Shown here piece after piece: positions 7,202 to 15,328 of a DNA stretch of 35,970 nt (the stretch's first letter is position 1; each line of letters starts with the position of its first letter). The notes under the pieces were generated by a model. It made no database searches, had not been told where the DNA came from, and was given only the letters and a program-made list of their open reading frames with translations. Source of the stretch: Candidatus Rifleibacteriota bacterium (lineage in GTDB: Bacteria > Riflebacteria > Ozemobacteria > Ozemobacterales > Ozemobacteraceae); contig JAKQOH010000173.1 of the NCBI GenBank assembly GCA_029565415.1, forward strand, positions 1-35,970, given 5' to 3'. Made by a program: the position numbers and the translations under genes.

Positions 7202-9826
7202 ATGGCCCTGAGAATCAACACCAACGTCACCGCTCTCACCGCGCACCGGAACCTGGTTGGCAATGATGACAAGCTTTCGTCGTCGATCGAGCGCCTTTCG
7301 TCCGGTCTGCGCATCAATCGCGCTGCCGATGACGCCGCCGGGTTGACCATCTCGGAGAAGCTGCGCACCCAGGTGCGTGGCATCAACCGGGCCATCATGA
7401 ACGTTCAGGATGGCATCAGCCTGATCCAGACGGCTGAAGGTGCGCTCAACGAGATCCAGTCCATGCTGCAGCGCATGCGCGAACTGGCTCTCCAGTCGGG
7501 CAACGACACCCTGACGACCACCGACCGCCTCGAAATCCAGAAGGAAGTCAATCAGCTCAAGGAAGACATCAACCGGATTTCCTACGGAACCGAATTCAAC
7601 ACCCGCAAGCTGCTCGATGGAACCGGCACCGCCGCCATTTCAACCAGCGATCCGAAGAATCTCGAAGGGATCGTGACCGGCGAAGTGCTGACCTTCTCCG
7701 ACTTCTCCATCGTCGTCTTCCCCCAGGCCGTCGACGTTCCCGGCGTCGGCCAGGTCGTGAAGCGCGGAACCGCGCAGCAGCAGCGCTCGAACATCTTCGT
7801 GCGCACCGACGGCCAGGTCGCGTCCGGCTCGACGACGCTCCAGTCGATCGCGAACTTCGTCGACAACAACGGCTACTTCATTCTCGACCAGCCCCAGACG
7901 TTGTATATTCAGGGCGATAATTCGCAGGGCAAGCTGACGGTCAGCAAGGATCTGACCCTCGATCAGTTGGCCGATCGCATCCAGTCCGCGATGACCACCG
8001 ACCAGCTCGGCAACGGCCTGCACTTCGATGCCTCGACATCCATGTTCAGCGATACCGGCGAGACCAACGGCCAGATGCTGGTGACCTCCGGAAAGATGGG
8101 CAACATCGGCCGGATCAACTTCACCGGCGAGGAAAACCTGGTCAAGGCCCTCGGCTTCGAGTCCGTCGTGCAGCCGGAAGACCCCGTCTACTCGATCGCC
8201 GTGACCAATCTCGGCGTTGCCGCGGGCAACCGCACCACCGTCAACACCCAGATCGCCGGCCATGTCGCCTCGGGCCTCATTCAGGGCATCGATCTCATGT
8301 TCGAGCCCCCCACCCAGGCCTTTGCCCGGACGATGTCGGCATCCCTCGGCATCACGATCCCGGCGGGCGGTTACACCTTCGACATCGGCGACTCGTCGGA
8401 ACTCGATACCGGCGCCAACTCGGTCACCATCACGATCCCGGCCGGCAACTGGGCGATGACGGATATCGCCAACATCATCAACACCGCCCTCGAAACGGCT
8501 GGCGGCAGCACGGTCCGCGCGCGTCTGAACGATGCCCAGGGCCTCGAGTTCTACACTTTGAACACCGGCTCCTCCGCCTACATCGACATTGCGGGAGCTG
8601 TTTCGGGCAACGTGCTCGGCATCAACGACGGCCGATACTACGGCACGGGCGGCACCGGGGCCCTGGTCAACGGCACGGCTCCCATCGTCCAGTTCGACTA
8701 TCGGGCGGCACCGGCCGGCCCCGGAACCGTCTCGTTCACCCTGAAGGATCTTCACAATCCCAACACCGTGTATACCGTCAGCCTCGATGCGAACTACTCG
8801 GGTCTGAACTCGATCATCGATGAGATCAACGGTCAGATCTCTGCGACAACCCTCAAGATCCAGGCGGTGAACAACAACGGGTCGTTCCAGTTGAAATCCC
8901 TGGAAACCGGTGTCGGATCGGGCTTCAGTATCACGGCGAGCACCGGCCTTCCGTTGAATACCACACTCTATATCCCCGTTCCGACCAGCGTCACCGGCTT
9001 CGACGGCAACGCCGCTTCCCAGAACTTCTCGATGGATCCGCTCTCGACCTTCTACGGATACAATATCGGTGCGGATGCCACGACCCCTGTCGCGGATGAC
9101 CTCCACTTCTTCATCGCGGACATGGATGGGAACGGGATGGATCTCACCTTCCCCGAGGGTGCGCCCGGCGCCGCCTTCGTGAACATCTTCGACATCGCCA
9201 ATACGATCAACTCGACGGCAAGCACCCTGGGCGTGAAGGTCAATGCCGAAATCGATACCGCGACCCAGACGCTGCGTATCTTCTCGACGATCCCCGGCGA
9301 ATCCGGTAAGGTCGTGTTCACGGATCTCGGCTCCCCCGACTCGGCCAACACCCTGTTCAAGACGCTCGGGGTCACTCCCCAGAGTTACGAGAATGGCGTG
9401 GGGGACTACTCCTTCAAGATGCACGTGAAGGACACCTCCATCCAGTTCCAGATCGGGCCGAACCAGGGGCATACGGCGAAATCGAACATCATCCGGACGG
9501 ATATCGACGCCCTCGGCATCCGGGATCTCGATCTGACGACCGTGAAGTCCGCGACGGAAGCGATCGGGCTGGTTGACAAGGCCCTTCAGAAGATCTCGTC
9601 GGAACGTGCCAAGCTGGGTGCGATCGAGAATCGCATGAACTACACCATGAACAGCCTGCGCATCGGCCTCGAAAATATGGCGGCTTCGGATTCCCGCATC
9701 CGCGACGTCGATATGGCTGCCGAGGTCATCCAGTTGACCCGGTTCCAGGTTCTGCAGCAGTCCAGCAACGCGATGCTGGCCCAGGCCAACACCACCTCGC
9801 AGCGCGTTCTCGACCTGCTCAGGTAA
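7202..9826 (+). CDS. fliC: Flagellin 1 (large, 874 aa)
   Basis: This is a filament subunit. Residues 1-140 are a standard flagellin D0/D1 start (MALRINTNVTALTAHRNL, then LSSGLRINRAADDAAGL, MRELALQ and FNTRKLLDG). The last 100 residues carry ESR-like ASDSRIRDVDMAAEVIQ and end in RVLDLLR. Most flagellins measure 270-550 aa; the central 600 residues here are a chain of beta-rich inserts, several with the flagellin-IN pattern (a strand, a helix with x-I-x-x-I-N, then two strands). It differs from flagellins 2-4 in its centre and in its C-terminus (no E-M-I-E-F). The ATG at 7202 is 8 nt after ACGGAGG. No cysteine is seen. A 23-codon ORF and a terminator follow. Confidence 0.95.
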   Translation: MALRINTNVTALTAHRNLVGNDDKLSSSIERLSSGLRINRAADDAAGLTISEKLRTQVRGINRAIMNVQDGISLIQTAEGALNEIQSMLQRMRELALQSGNDTLTTTDRLEIQKEVNQLKEDINRISYGTEFNTRKLLDGTGTAAISTSDPKNLEGIVTGEVLTFSDFSIVVFPQAVDVPGVGQVVKRGTAQQQRSNIFVRTDGQVASGSTTLQSIANFVDNNGYFILDQPQTLYIQGDNSQGKLTVSKDLTLDQLADRIQSAMTTDQLGNGLHFDASTSMFSDTGETNGQMLVTSGKMGNIGRINFTGEENLVKALGFESVVQPEDPVYSIAVTNLGVAAGNRTTVNTQIAGHVASGLIQGIDLMFEPPTQAFARTMSASLGITIPAGGYTFDIGDSSELDTGANSVTITIPAGNWAMTDIANIINTALETAGGSTVRARLNDAQGLEFYTLNTGSSAYIDIAGAVSGNVLGINDGRYYGTGGTGALVNGTAPIVQFDYRAAPAGPGTVSFTLKDLHNPNTVYTVSLDANYSGLNSIIDEINGQISATTLKIQAVNNNGSFQLKSLETGVGSGFSITASTGLPLNTTLYIPVPTSVTGFDGNAASQNFSMDPLSTFYGYNIGADATTPVADDLHFFIADMDGNGMDLTFPEGAPGAAFVNIFDIANTINSTASTLGVKVNAEIDTATQTLRIFSTIPGESGKVVFTDLGSPDSANTLFKTLGVTPQSYENGVGDYSFKMHVKDTSIQFQIGPNQGHTAKSNIIRTDIDALGIRDLDLTTVKSATEAIGLVDKALQKISSERAKLGAIENRMNYTMNSLRIGLENMAASDSRIRDVDMAAEVIQLTRFQVLQQSSNAMLAQANTTSQRVLDLLR

Positions 9827-9837
9827 GGAGGAGAGCG

Positions 9838-9909
9838 ATGAAAAAGACCAACCGCATCACTATCGCCCAGAATGAGTCTGGGCGCCAGATCCGCAGGCTC
9901 TTCAGATAA
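9838..9909 (+). CDS. Possible 23-aa small protein behind flagellin 1
   Basis: A very short frame starts with ATG 11 nt after the flagellin 1 stop and is preceded by AAGGAGGAG (9825-9833), one of the best ribosome sites in the window. The product would be basic and hydrophilic (MKKTNRITIAQNESG, then an R-rich end in RRLFR). An 8-bp hairpin (CGCCCAGA at 9864-9871 with TCTGGGCG at 9877-9884) lies inside the frame. I recognise no family. It could be a translated small protein, or the ribosome site may be incidental and the hairpin a 3' mRNA element. Confidence 0.38.
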   Translation: MKKTNRITIAQNESGRQIRRLFR

Positions 9910-9940
9910 CCCTGTTCCGGCTGAAGCTCCGACGACAGTG

Positions 9941-9985
9941 AAAACTGAAGTAAAATCTCAATAATAAGCTAAACCTGAAGTAAAA
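9941..9985 (+). repeat. Two 15-bp direct repeats, 30 bp apart
   Basis: AAAACTGAAGTAAAA (9941-9955) and AAACCTGAAGTAAAA (9971-9985) match at 14 of 15 bases and are spaced 30 bp start to start, close to three helical turns. They lie between the small ORF and the terminator. This could be an operator, but nothing identifies a binding protein. Confidence 0.5.
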
Positions 9986-9996
9986 GTTCGAGCAAG

Positions 9997-10027
9997 AACC
10001 GGCCATCCGTATGGATGGCCGGTTTTT
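9997..10027 (+). terminator. Rho-independent terminator after flagellin 1
   Basis: A perfect 12-bp stem, AACCGGCCATCC (9997-10008) with GGATGGCCGGTT (10013-10024), closes a 4-nt GTAT loop and runs into a T tract. It ends the flagellin 1 transcript. The remaining gene-free stretch up to 10271 holds the upstream motif and leader hairpin of flagellin 2. Confidence 0.93.
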
Positions 10028-10063
10028 CGTCGTTTATCGACCTCTCTGTTTTAGCCGCCTAAG

Positions 10064-10082
10064 ACGATATTCGAAGTAGGGA
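10064..10082 (+). promoter_or_regulatory. Shared flagellin-upstream motif (copy 2), candidate promoter
   Basis: ACGATATTCGAAGTAGGGA lies 208 nt before flagellin 2. Of the copies it has the best partial -35: CTCTGTTT at 10044-10051, 11 nt before GACGATAT, against the sigma-28 form TAAAGTTT-N11-GCCGATAA. Only the GTTT half matches, so promoter function is a moderate inference. Confidence 0.45.
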
Positions 10083-10226
10083 AAAGAATTCCTATCGGCA
10101 ACAGACCTCCCGGACCGAAGGGAAAACTTCGAAAAATCGCAAAGGAGGGTGGTATCGCCGGCCTGGCAGGCCGGAACGGGAAACCGGACGACATCACAGG
10201 TCGAACGACGCGGGCGCAAGCCCACT

Positions 10227-10263
10227 CTGGGACAAGGATGTTCCAGAAACAACATCAAGGAGG
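10227..10263 (+). promoter_or_regulatory. Predicted CsrA-binding leader of flagellin 2
   Basis: A 7-bp stem, CTGGGAC (10227-10233) with GTTCCAG (10240-10246, one G-U), presents the loop AAGGAT. The stretch GGACAAGGATGT matches the known high-affinity CsrA consensus RUACARGGAUGU at 11 of 12 positions. A second GGA lies 23 nt downstream in the ribosome site AAGGAGG (10257-10263). Confidence 0.72.
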
Positions 10264-10271
10264 AAACCCTT

Positions 10272-12479
10272 ATGTCACTCCGCATCAACCAGAACGTTCT
10301 TTCGCTCAAGACCCACTCGACCCTCACCGCGACTTCGTCCAGACTCGAGAAGTCGATCGAAAAGCTCAGCTCCGGCCTTCGCATCAACCGCGCTGCCGAT
10401 GACGCCGCCGGCCTGGCGATCAGCGAAAAAATGCGCCGGCAGTCGAGGGGCCTTTCCCGGGCGATTTTGAATGCCCAGGACGGCGTTTCGATGATCCAGT
10501 CTGCAGAAGGCGCGCTCAATGAATCCCAGAGCATCCTTCAGCGCATGCGCGAACTGGCGATCCAGGCTAGCAACGACACGCTGACGAGCAGTGACCGCCT
10601 CGAGATCCAGAAGGAAGTCACCCAGCTCCGGGATGACCTGAACCGGATCTCCTCCAACACCGAGTTCAACACCAAGAAGCTGCTCGACGGCAGCCAGTCC
10701 GCTCTCGTCTCCGGCTCGTCCCAGTCGGCCCGCGGCGTCGTGACCGGTACGCCAGGGTCGGGAGACTACCAGGTGAGCATCGCCCTCCTCAGCGGTGGCG
10801 TGTCCGAGATGCAGCGCTCCCAGACCTTCACTATCGCGGGAACGGGCGCTCTCGCCCAGGGGAACACCCAGCTCCAGAGCATTGCGCAGTTCTACGATGC
10901 CAACGGGGTTTTCGCGATCGGGATCTCCCAGAAACTCGTCGTGAACGGCAATGCCGAATCCTCCGAACTCGTCGTGAATGGCCAGATGACGGTCGATCAG
11001 CTGACCGCCTCGATCCAGAACGCCATCACCAGCGCCTCCGGCCTCGAAATGTCCGGTTCCCGTGCGAACTTCATCGGGACGGCCCAGACCGGCGTCGCCG
11101 AGATGGGCGGATACTTCCAGGTCACCTCGGGGGTCATCGGGGAAGATGGCCACCTGTCCTTCGCCGGCGACCAGTCGTTCCTCAATGCCCTCGGCATGAA
11201 TGTGACCCGTGAAGCGAAGAACAGTCTCGTCGAAGTCATGGCCCGCGATGCCTTCGGCAACGTGACGACGGTGAATACCGACAGCAGCACCGCGAGCGGT
11301 CTGCTGGCCGGTGTCGACCTCAAGTTCGAGTCGCAGGCGGCTCAGGTCGCCGGTCTCGGCGGTTTGGAAATGGGCCTCACGTGGTCGACGCCTCAGACGT
11401 TCAATATCGTCGCCGGCGGCGGTGTCGCTAACGGTGGCGGTTCGGCGACGATCACCCTCGCTGCCGGGGACTGGTCGATGGAACAGATTGCCCGTGCGGT
11501 TGCCACGGGGTCTGCTGCGACAATCACCGGTCTCACCACGGCTGTTGTCGATGGCCAGTTGCGGATCTCCTTTGCCTCCACCAACTCGGCGGCCAGCTCG
11601 ATCGACATCTCCGGGGCGACTGCCGCCCAGACGATCGGTCTCCAGAACGGTACCTACGGCGGCTTTGTCCAGGGAGCGAAGGATACCTCGGCGGAAATTC
11701 TGGGCATCAGCCGGTATGCCAACCAGGCGGCTGCAACGGTCGTCTTCACGATCGGTGACCATGACAACTCGTATGTCTTCACGGCCTATACGACGATGTC
11801 GACGAATACGACCGCTGACTTCACTCGCTTCTCGACCCTCCAGGCATCGATCAATGCCACTCTGGCCCTCCCTGCCAACAGTGTGAGCGTCCGGGTGGAC
11901 CAGTCGGGCAACTCTCTTGCCTTCACCTCGCTGCGGGTAGGCCAGGAAAACACCACCACGGGCGCCACGGCGAGTATCGTCTCCCTGCAGGTCAACAACA
12001 CCTATGCCCAGTCGAAGTTCGGATTCGCGGCCTCGACCTCGGCGAAGGGAAGCGGGGATGCCAACTTCCGGATCCATGTCGTGTCCAACCAGCCCTCCTT
12101 CCAGATCGGTGCCGATCAGGGCCAGCAGATGAACATCTCGATCGGGAACATGTCGGCCGAAGCTCTTGGCGTCGACAATCTCGACATGACCTCGATCGAA
12201 AGCGCCCAGAAGTCCCTTAGCAAGATCGGCAAGGCGCTCGACAGAGTCTCGGCGGAACGCTCGAAGCTCGGTGCCTACCAGAACCGCCTGGAATACGCGA
12301 TCAACAACCTCACCACCACTCACTCCAACATCACCTCGGCCGAATCCCGCATCCGCGATGCCGACATCGCCCAGGAAATGATCGAGTTCACCCGCAATCA
12401 GATCATCTCCCAGTCCGGCACCGCCATGCTGGCCCAGGCCAATATGGTCCCCCAGGGCGTCCTCACGCTTCTCCAGTAA
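10272..12479 (+). CDS. fliC: Flagellin 2 (735 aa)
   Basis: This is a filament subunit with a standard D0/D1 start (MSLRINQNVLSLKTHSTL, LSSGLRINRAADDAAGLAIS, MRELAIQ) and end (SAESRIRDADIAQEMIEF, then SGTAMLAQANMVPQGVLTLL). The start chosen is the ATG at 10272, 8 nt after AAGGAGG; the frame stays open upstream to 10149, but those codons run through the leader hairpin and are not flagellin-like. The central 480 residues are beta-rich, with inserts of the flagellin-IN type (for example VVNGQMTVDQLTASIQNAI, about residues 230-250). Length is exactly that of flagellins 3 and 4. No cysteine is seen. A terminator follows, so it is probably transcribed alone. Confidence 0.95.
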   Translation: MSLRINQNVLSLKTHSTLTATSSRLEKSIEKLSSGLRINRAADDAAGLAISEKMRRQSRGLSRAILNAQDGVSMIQSAEGALNESQSILQRMRELAIQASNDTLTSSDRLEIQKEVTQLRDDLNRISSNTEFNTKKLLDGSQSALVSGSSQSARGVVTGTPGSGDYQVSIALLSGGVSEMQRSQTFTIAGTGALAQGNTQLQSIAQFYDANGVFAIGISQKLVVNGNAESSELVVNGQMTVDQLTASIQNAITSASGLEMSGSRANFIGTAQTGVAEMGGYFQVTSGVIGEDGHLSFAGDQSFLNALGMNVTREAKNSLVEVMARDAFGNVTTVNTDSSTASGLLAGVDLKFESQAAQVAGLGGLEMGLTWSTPQTFNIVAGGGVANGGGSATITLAAGDWSMEQIARAVATGSAATITGLTTAVVDGQLRISFASTNSAASSIDISGATAAQTIGLQNGTYGGFVQGAKDTSAEILGISRYANQAAATVVFTIGDHDNSYVFTAYTTMSTNTTADFTRFSTLQASINATLALPANSVSVRVDQSGNSLAFTSLRVGQENTTTGATASIVSLQVNNTYAQSKFGFAASTSAKGSGDANFRIHVVSNQPSFQIGADQGQQMNISIGNMSAEALGVDNLDMTSIESAQKSLSKIGKALDRVSAERSKLGAYQNRLEYAINNLTTTHSNITSAESRIRDADIAQEMIEFTRNQIISQSGTAMLAQANMVPQGVLTLLQ

Positions 12480-12518
12480 TCCAGATGCGCCCCTGAAGGG
12501 AATTCCAAGGTTCATTCG

Positions 12519-12547
12519 AGGCCCCCGGCTCCGGGGGCCTTTTTTTC
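12519..12547 (+). terminator. Rho-independent terminator after flagellin 2
   Basis: AGGCCCCC (12519-12526) pairs with GGGGGCCT (12533-12540) around a 6-nt loop and is followed directly by seven T. The rest of the gap (12548-12828) holds the flagellin 3 leader; the motif shared by the other flagellin promoters is not clearly present there, the nearest being GACGATGC at 12668. Confidence 0.92.
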
Positions 12548-12785
12548 TGCCCGGAATACCGTGTGAAAATCGGGCGAAACAGGCAGAAAAACAACGATCG
12601 AGCCTGGTTTCAGCTGAAGAAGGCCAAAAACCGGACGTTCCCGGATTCCCTCAATATCCCCTCTGCAGACGATGCCTGTGAGGCGAAGGCCTGTCGTATG
12701 CCTTCTTGAATCTGAACCAAAGGAGGTTCTCCTGGGAACGAGCCGCTGATAGCAATTCACAACCTATGACATTGATGTGAATGTT

Positions 12786-12821
12786 GCGCAAGGACGCGCG
12801 GCGAATTCTGATTCAAGGAGG
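12786..12821 (+). promoter_or_regulatory. Predicted CsrA-binding leader of flagellin 3
   Basis: GCGC (12786-12789) pairs with GCGC (12796-12799), extendable by two G-U pairs, around the loop AAGGAC. A second GGA lies 25 nt downstream in the ribosome site AAGGAGG (12815-12821). The loop differs by one base from those of flagellins 2 and 4, while the stem sequence is different but still paired. Confidence 0.62.
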
Positions 12822-12828
12822 AATCATT

Positions 12829-15036
12829 ATGTCATCTCTTCGCATCAACCAGAACATTTCCTCGATCAAGGCCCATACAACGCTGGCCGGTACGTCCGAT
12901 CGGCTGGAAAAGTCCATCGAGAAACTCAGCTCCGGGCTGCGCATCAACCGCGCGGCGGATGACGCTGCCGGTCTCACGATCAGTGAGAAGCTGCGCCGCC
13001 AGATCCGGGGCCTATCCCGGGCTTCCCTCAATGCCCAGGATGGGATCTCGATGATCCAGACCGCCGAAGGCGCGCTCAATGAATCGCACGCCATCCTGCA
13101 GCGGATGCGGGAGCTGGCGATCCAGTCCGCCAACGACACGCTCACCAGCAATGACCGTCTCGAAATCCAGAAAGAGGTGAACCAGCTCCGCGACGATCTG
13201 AACAGGATCGCCCGGAACACCGAATTCAATACGAAAAAACTGCTCGATGGCAGTCAGACCGCCCTGATCAGCGCCAGCACGATGGCCGTGAAGGGGCTCG
13301 TCACCGGCTTGGGAAGCGGAAGCGGAGACTATGAGGTCAGCATTGCCCTGATCCATGGCGGCATTTCCCAGATGCAGCGCTCCCAGATCTTCACCATTGC
13401 CGGCACCGACTCGACGCTGGCCGTCGGTTCGACGCAGATGCAGAGCATTGCCCAGTTCTACGACGCGAATGGCGTTTTCGCTCTCGGGGTGCCGCAGAAA
13501 CTCACGATCAGCGGCAATTCCCGGGAAGCGGAACTCGTCATCGACGGGCAGATGACCCTGGATCAGCTTTCGGCCGCAATCCAGAATGCGATGATCGGGA
13601 CGTCGGGGTTGAACCTGTCCGGCTCGACGGCCAGTCTCGTGACGACCGCGCAGACGGGGCTCCCCGGTCTTGGCGGGTACATCCGGGTCGTTTCCGGAAG
13701 CCTCGGCGAAGAAGGGAACGTCACGTTCTCTGCCGATCAGCCGCTGCTGTGCGGCCTGGGCATGAGCGTCGTCAGGGATTCGAAGAACAATCTGACGGAG
13801 CTCACCTGCCGGGATGCGTTCGGAAATCAGACGCAGATGCGCACCGACAGCACACGGGCTTCGGGCCTGCTCGCCGGCATCGATCTCGAGTTCTCTTCCC
13901 AGGCGGCGCAGGTGGCCGGGCTGGGGGGCCTCGAAATGGGCCTGACCGTGTCGCCGGATGTGAGCTTCACCGTCTCGGCGGGCGGCGTCGAGTTCTCCGT
14001 AACCGTTGCCCAGGGGGTCTGGACGATGGAGGGACTCGCGCGCTCGATCGAGGAACAGCTGACGGGCACGGCCGTGGGGTATGGCAATATGTCCGGCATC
14101 AAGACGGCTGTCGTCGATGGGGAAGTCCGGATCCTGTTCGAACCCGTAGCAGCCGGAAGCTCCTCCCAGATCGTCATCGCCGGGGCGAGCGCGTCCGGTT
14201 CGATCGGGCTGCTCAACGGCTCCTACAGCGGATTCGTCCAGGCGACGAAGGACGTTTCCAAAGAGGTCTACGGGTTTGGCCGGTATGCCGATGTTGCAGC
14301 CTACACGGTTTCCTTCAGTGTCTCGGATGGCATCGGCGTCGTGACTGCCTGGTTCGAGACGGTTTCGGCCGTCACGGTTGCCGACATGCAGAAGTTCGAG
14401 GAGTGGCAGGCGCTGATGAATGATGCGATGCTGGCGGCCACCGTCATGGTCCGCGTGGATGCGGCGAACGGCGGTCTTGCGTTCACTTCTCTCCATGTCG
14501 GTCGCGAGACCACCGAGACGGGGACGCGCGAAAGCCGGGTGTCGGTCGTGATGAACAGCGCGGATTTCCGGAACAGGTTCGGGATGACGGATGCCACGGC
14601 AAACGGGGTGGGGGACAGGAACTTCCGGCTCCATGTTGTGGACAAGACGTCGCAGTTCCAGATCGGGGCAGACCAGGGGCAGATCATGCAGATCTCGATC
14701 GGAAACATGACGGCCGAGGCACTGGGCGTGGACAATCTCGACATGACGAGCATCGCTGGGTCCGAAAAAGCTCTTTCCCGTCTCAATAAGGCTTTGGACA
14801 CCGTTTCCTCGGAGCGCTCGAAGCTGGGGGCATTCCAGAATCGCCTGGAGTATGCGATCAGCAATATCCGGAACACCCACAGCAACCTGAGTGCCGCCGA
14901 GTCCCGACTGCGTGATGCCGATATGGCTCAGGAAATGATCGAATTCACCCGGAATCAGATCGTGTCCCAGTCGGGGATGGCGATGCTTGCCCAGTCCAAC
15001 GCGATCCCCCAGGGCGTTCTCCAGTTGCTCAAATAA
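12829..15036 (+). CDS. fliC: Flagellin 3 (735 aa, contains two cysteines)
   Basis: This is a filament subunit closely related to flagellins 2 and 4 at both ends (MSSLRINQNISSIKAHTTLA; ESRLRDADMAQEMIEF; IPQGVLQLLK). The start is the ATG at 12829, 7 nt after AAGGAGG, rather than the upstream in-frame ATG at 12781 that would run through the leader hairpin. The centre is more diverged than in flagellin 4. It has two cysteines, C308 (LLCGLG) and C327 (LTCRDAF), where the sister flagellins have N and A/S. Flagellins normally lack cysteine. Downstream, no clear terminator is seen; a weak ATTTTCAG/CTGAAAAT hairpin lies at 15105-15130. Confidence 0.95.
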   Translation: MSSLRINQNISSIKAHTTLAGTSDRLEKSIEKLSSGLRINRAADDAAGLTISEKLRRQIRGLSRASLNAQDGISMIQTAEGALNESHAILQRMRELAIQSANDTLTSNDRLEIQKEVNQLRDDLNRIARNTEFNTKKLLDGSQTALISASTMAVKGLVTGLGSGSGDYEVSIALIHGGISQMQRSQIFTIAGTDSTLAVGSTQMQSIAQFYDANGVFALGVPQKLTISGNSREAELVIDGQMTLDQLSAAIQNAMIGTSGLNLSGSTASLVTTAQTGLPGLGGYIRVVSGSLGEEGNVTFSADQPLLCGLGMSVVRDSKNNLTELTCRDAFGNQTQMRTDSTRASGLLAGIDLEFSSQAAQVAGLGGLEMGLTVSPDVSFTVSAGGVEFSVTVAQGVWTMEGLARSIEEQLTGTAVGYGNMSGIKTAVVDGEVRILFEPVAAGSSSQIVIAGASASGSIGLLNGSYSGFVQATKDVSKEVYGFGRYADVAAYTVSFSVSDGIGVVTAWFETVSAVTVADMQKFEEWQALMNDAMLAATVMVRVDAANGGLAFTSLHVGRETTETGTRESRVSVVMNSADFRNRFGMTDATANGVGDRNFRLHVVDKTSQFQIGADQGQIMQISIGNMTAEALGVDNLDMTSIAGSEKALSRLNKALDTVSSERSKLGAFQNRLEYAISNIRNTHSNLSAAESRLRDADMAQEMIEFTRNQIVSQSGMAMLAQSNAIPQGVLQLLK

Positions 15037-15104
15037 AAACGGAGAAAAATGGCGAAAATGAGTTATTTCATCGCGAATAAACGAGAATATTGGGTTTCAG
15101 AAGA

Positions 15105-15130
15105 ATTTTCAGCTGGAATCATCTGAAAAT
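15105..15130 (+). other. AT-rich hairpin between flagellins 3 and 4
   Basis: ATTTTCAG (15105-15112) pairs exactly with CTGAAAAT (15123-15130) around a 10-nt loop. There is no T tract after it, so a terminator role is doubtful. The stretch 15037-15328 otherwise holds only the upstream motif and leader of flagellin 4. Confidence 0.35.
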
Positions 15131-15156
15131 ATGGCGAATGAAATAGAAAAAAGGGG

Positions 15157-15175
15157 ACGATAACCTAAGTAGGGA
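15157..15175 (+). promoter_or_regulatory. Shared flagellin-upstream motif (copy 3)
   Basis: ACGATAACCTAAGTAGGGA lies 172 nt before flagellin 4 and matches copy 2 at 16 of 19 bases. GACGATAA at 15156-15163 is close to the sigma-28 -10 GCCGATAA. The -35 is not clear. Confidence 0.45.
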
Positions 15176-15284
15176 TACGGATACGTGTCTCGATTCGATG
15201 GGAAAAGGGAAGGGGGGATGGACGGGAATACGGAAGATCAGGATGCAATAGTGGAGCTGGCTTCATAACGATAACGATGAAAAC

Positions 15285-15321
15285 CTGGGGCAAGGATGCC
15301 CCGGAGAACGATTCATGGAGG
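15285..15321 (+). promoter_or_regulatory. Predicted CsrA-binding leader of flagellin 4
   Basis: A 7-bp stem, CTGGGGC (15285-15291) with GCCCCGG (15298-15304, one G-U pair), presents the same loop AAGGAT as flagellin 2. The second GGA lies 23 nt downstream in ATGGAGG (15315-15321), the ribosome site. Stem bases differ from flagellin 2, but pairing is kept. Confidence 0.72.
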
Positions 15322-15328
15322 AATCGCA

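Noticed and set aside
10158..10190. TGGCAGG-like sequence resembling a sigma-54 site before flagellin 2
   Set aside because: The -12 GC element is missing at the right distance.
10149..10271. Upstream extension of flagellin 2 by 41 codons
   Set aside because: It would translate through the leader hairpin; the ATG at 10272 has the ribosome site and the canonical flagellin N-terminus.
12512..12760. 82-codon minus-strand frame in the gap after flagellin 2
   Set aside because: It runs across the terminator, has no good ribosome site and resembles no protein I know.
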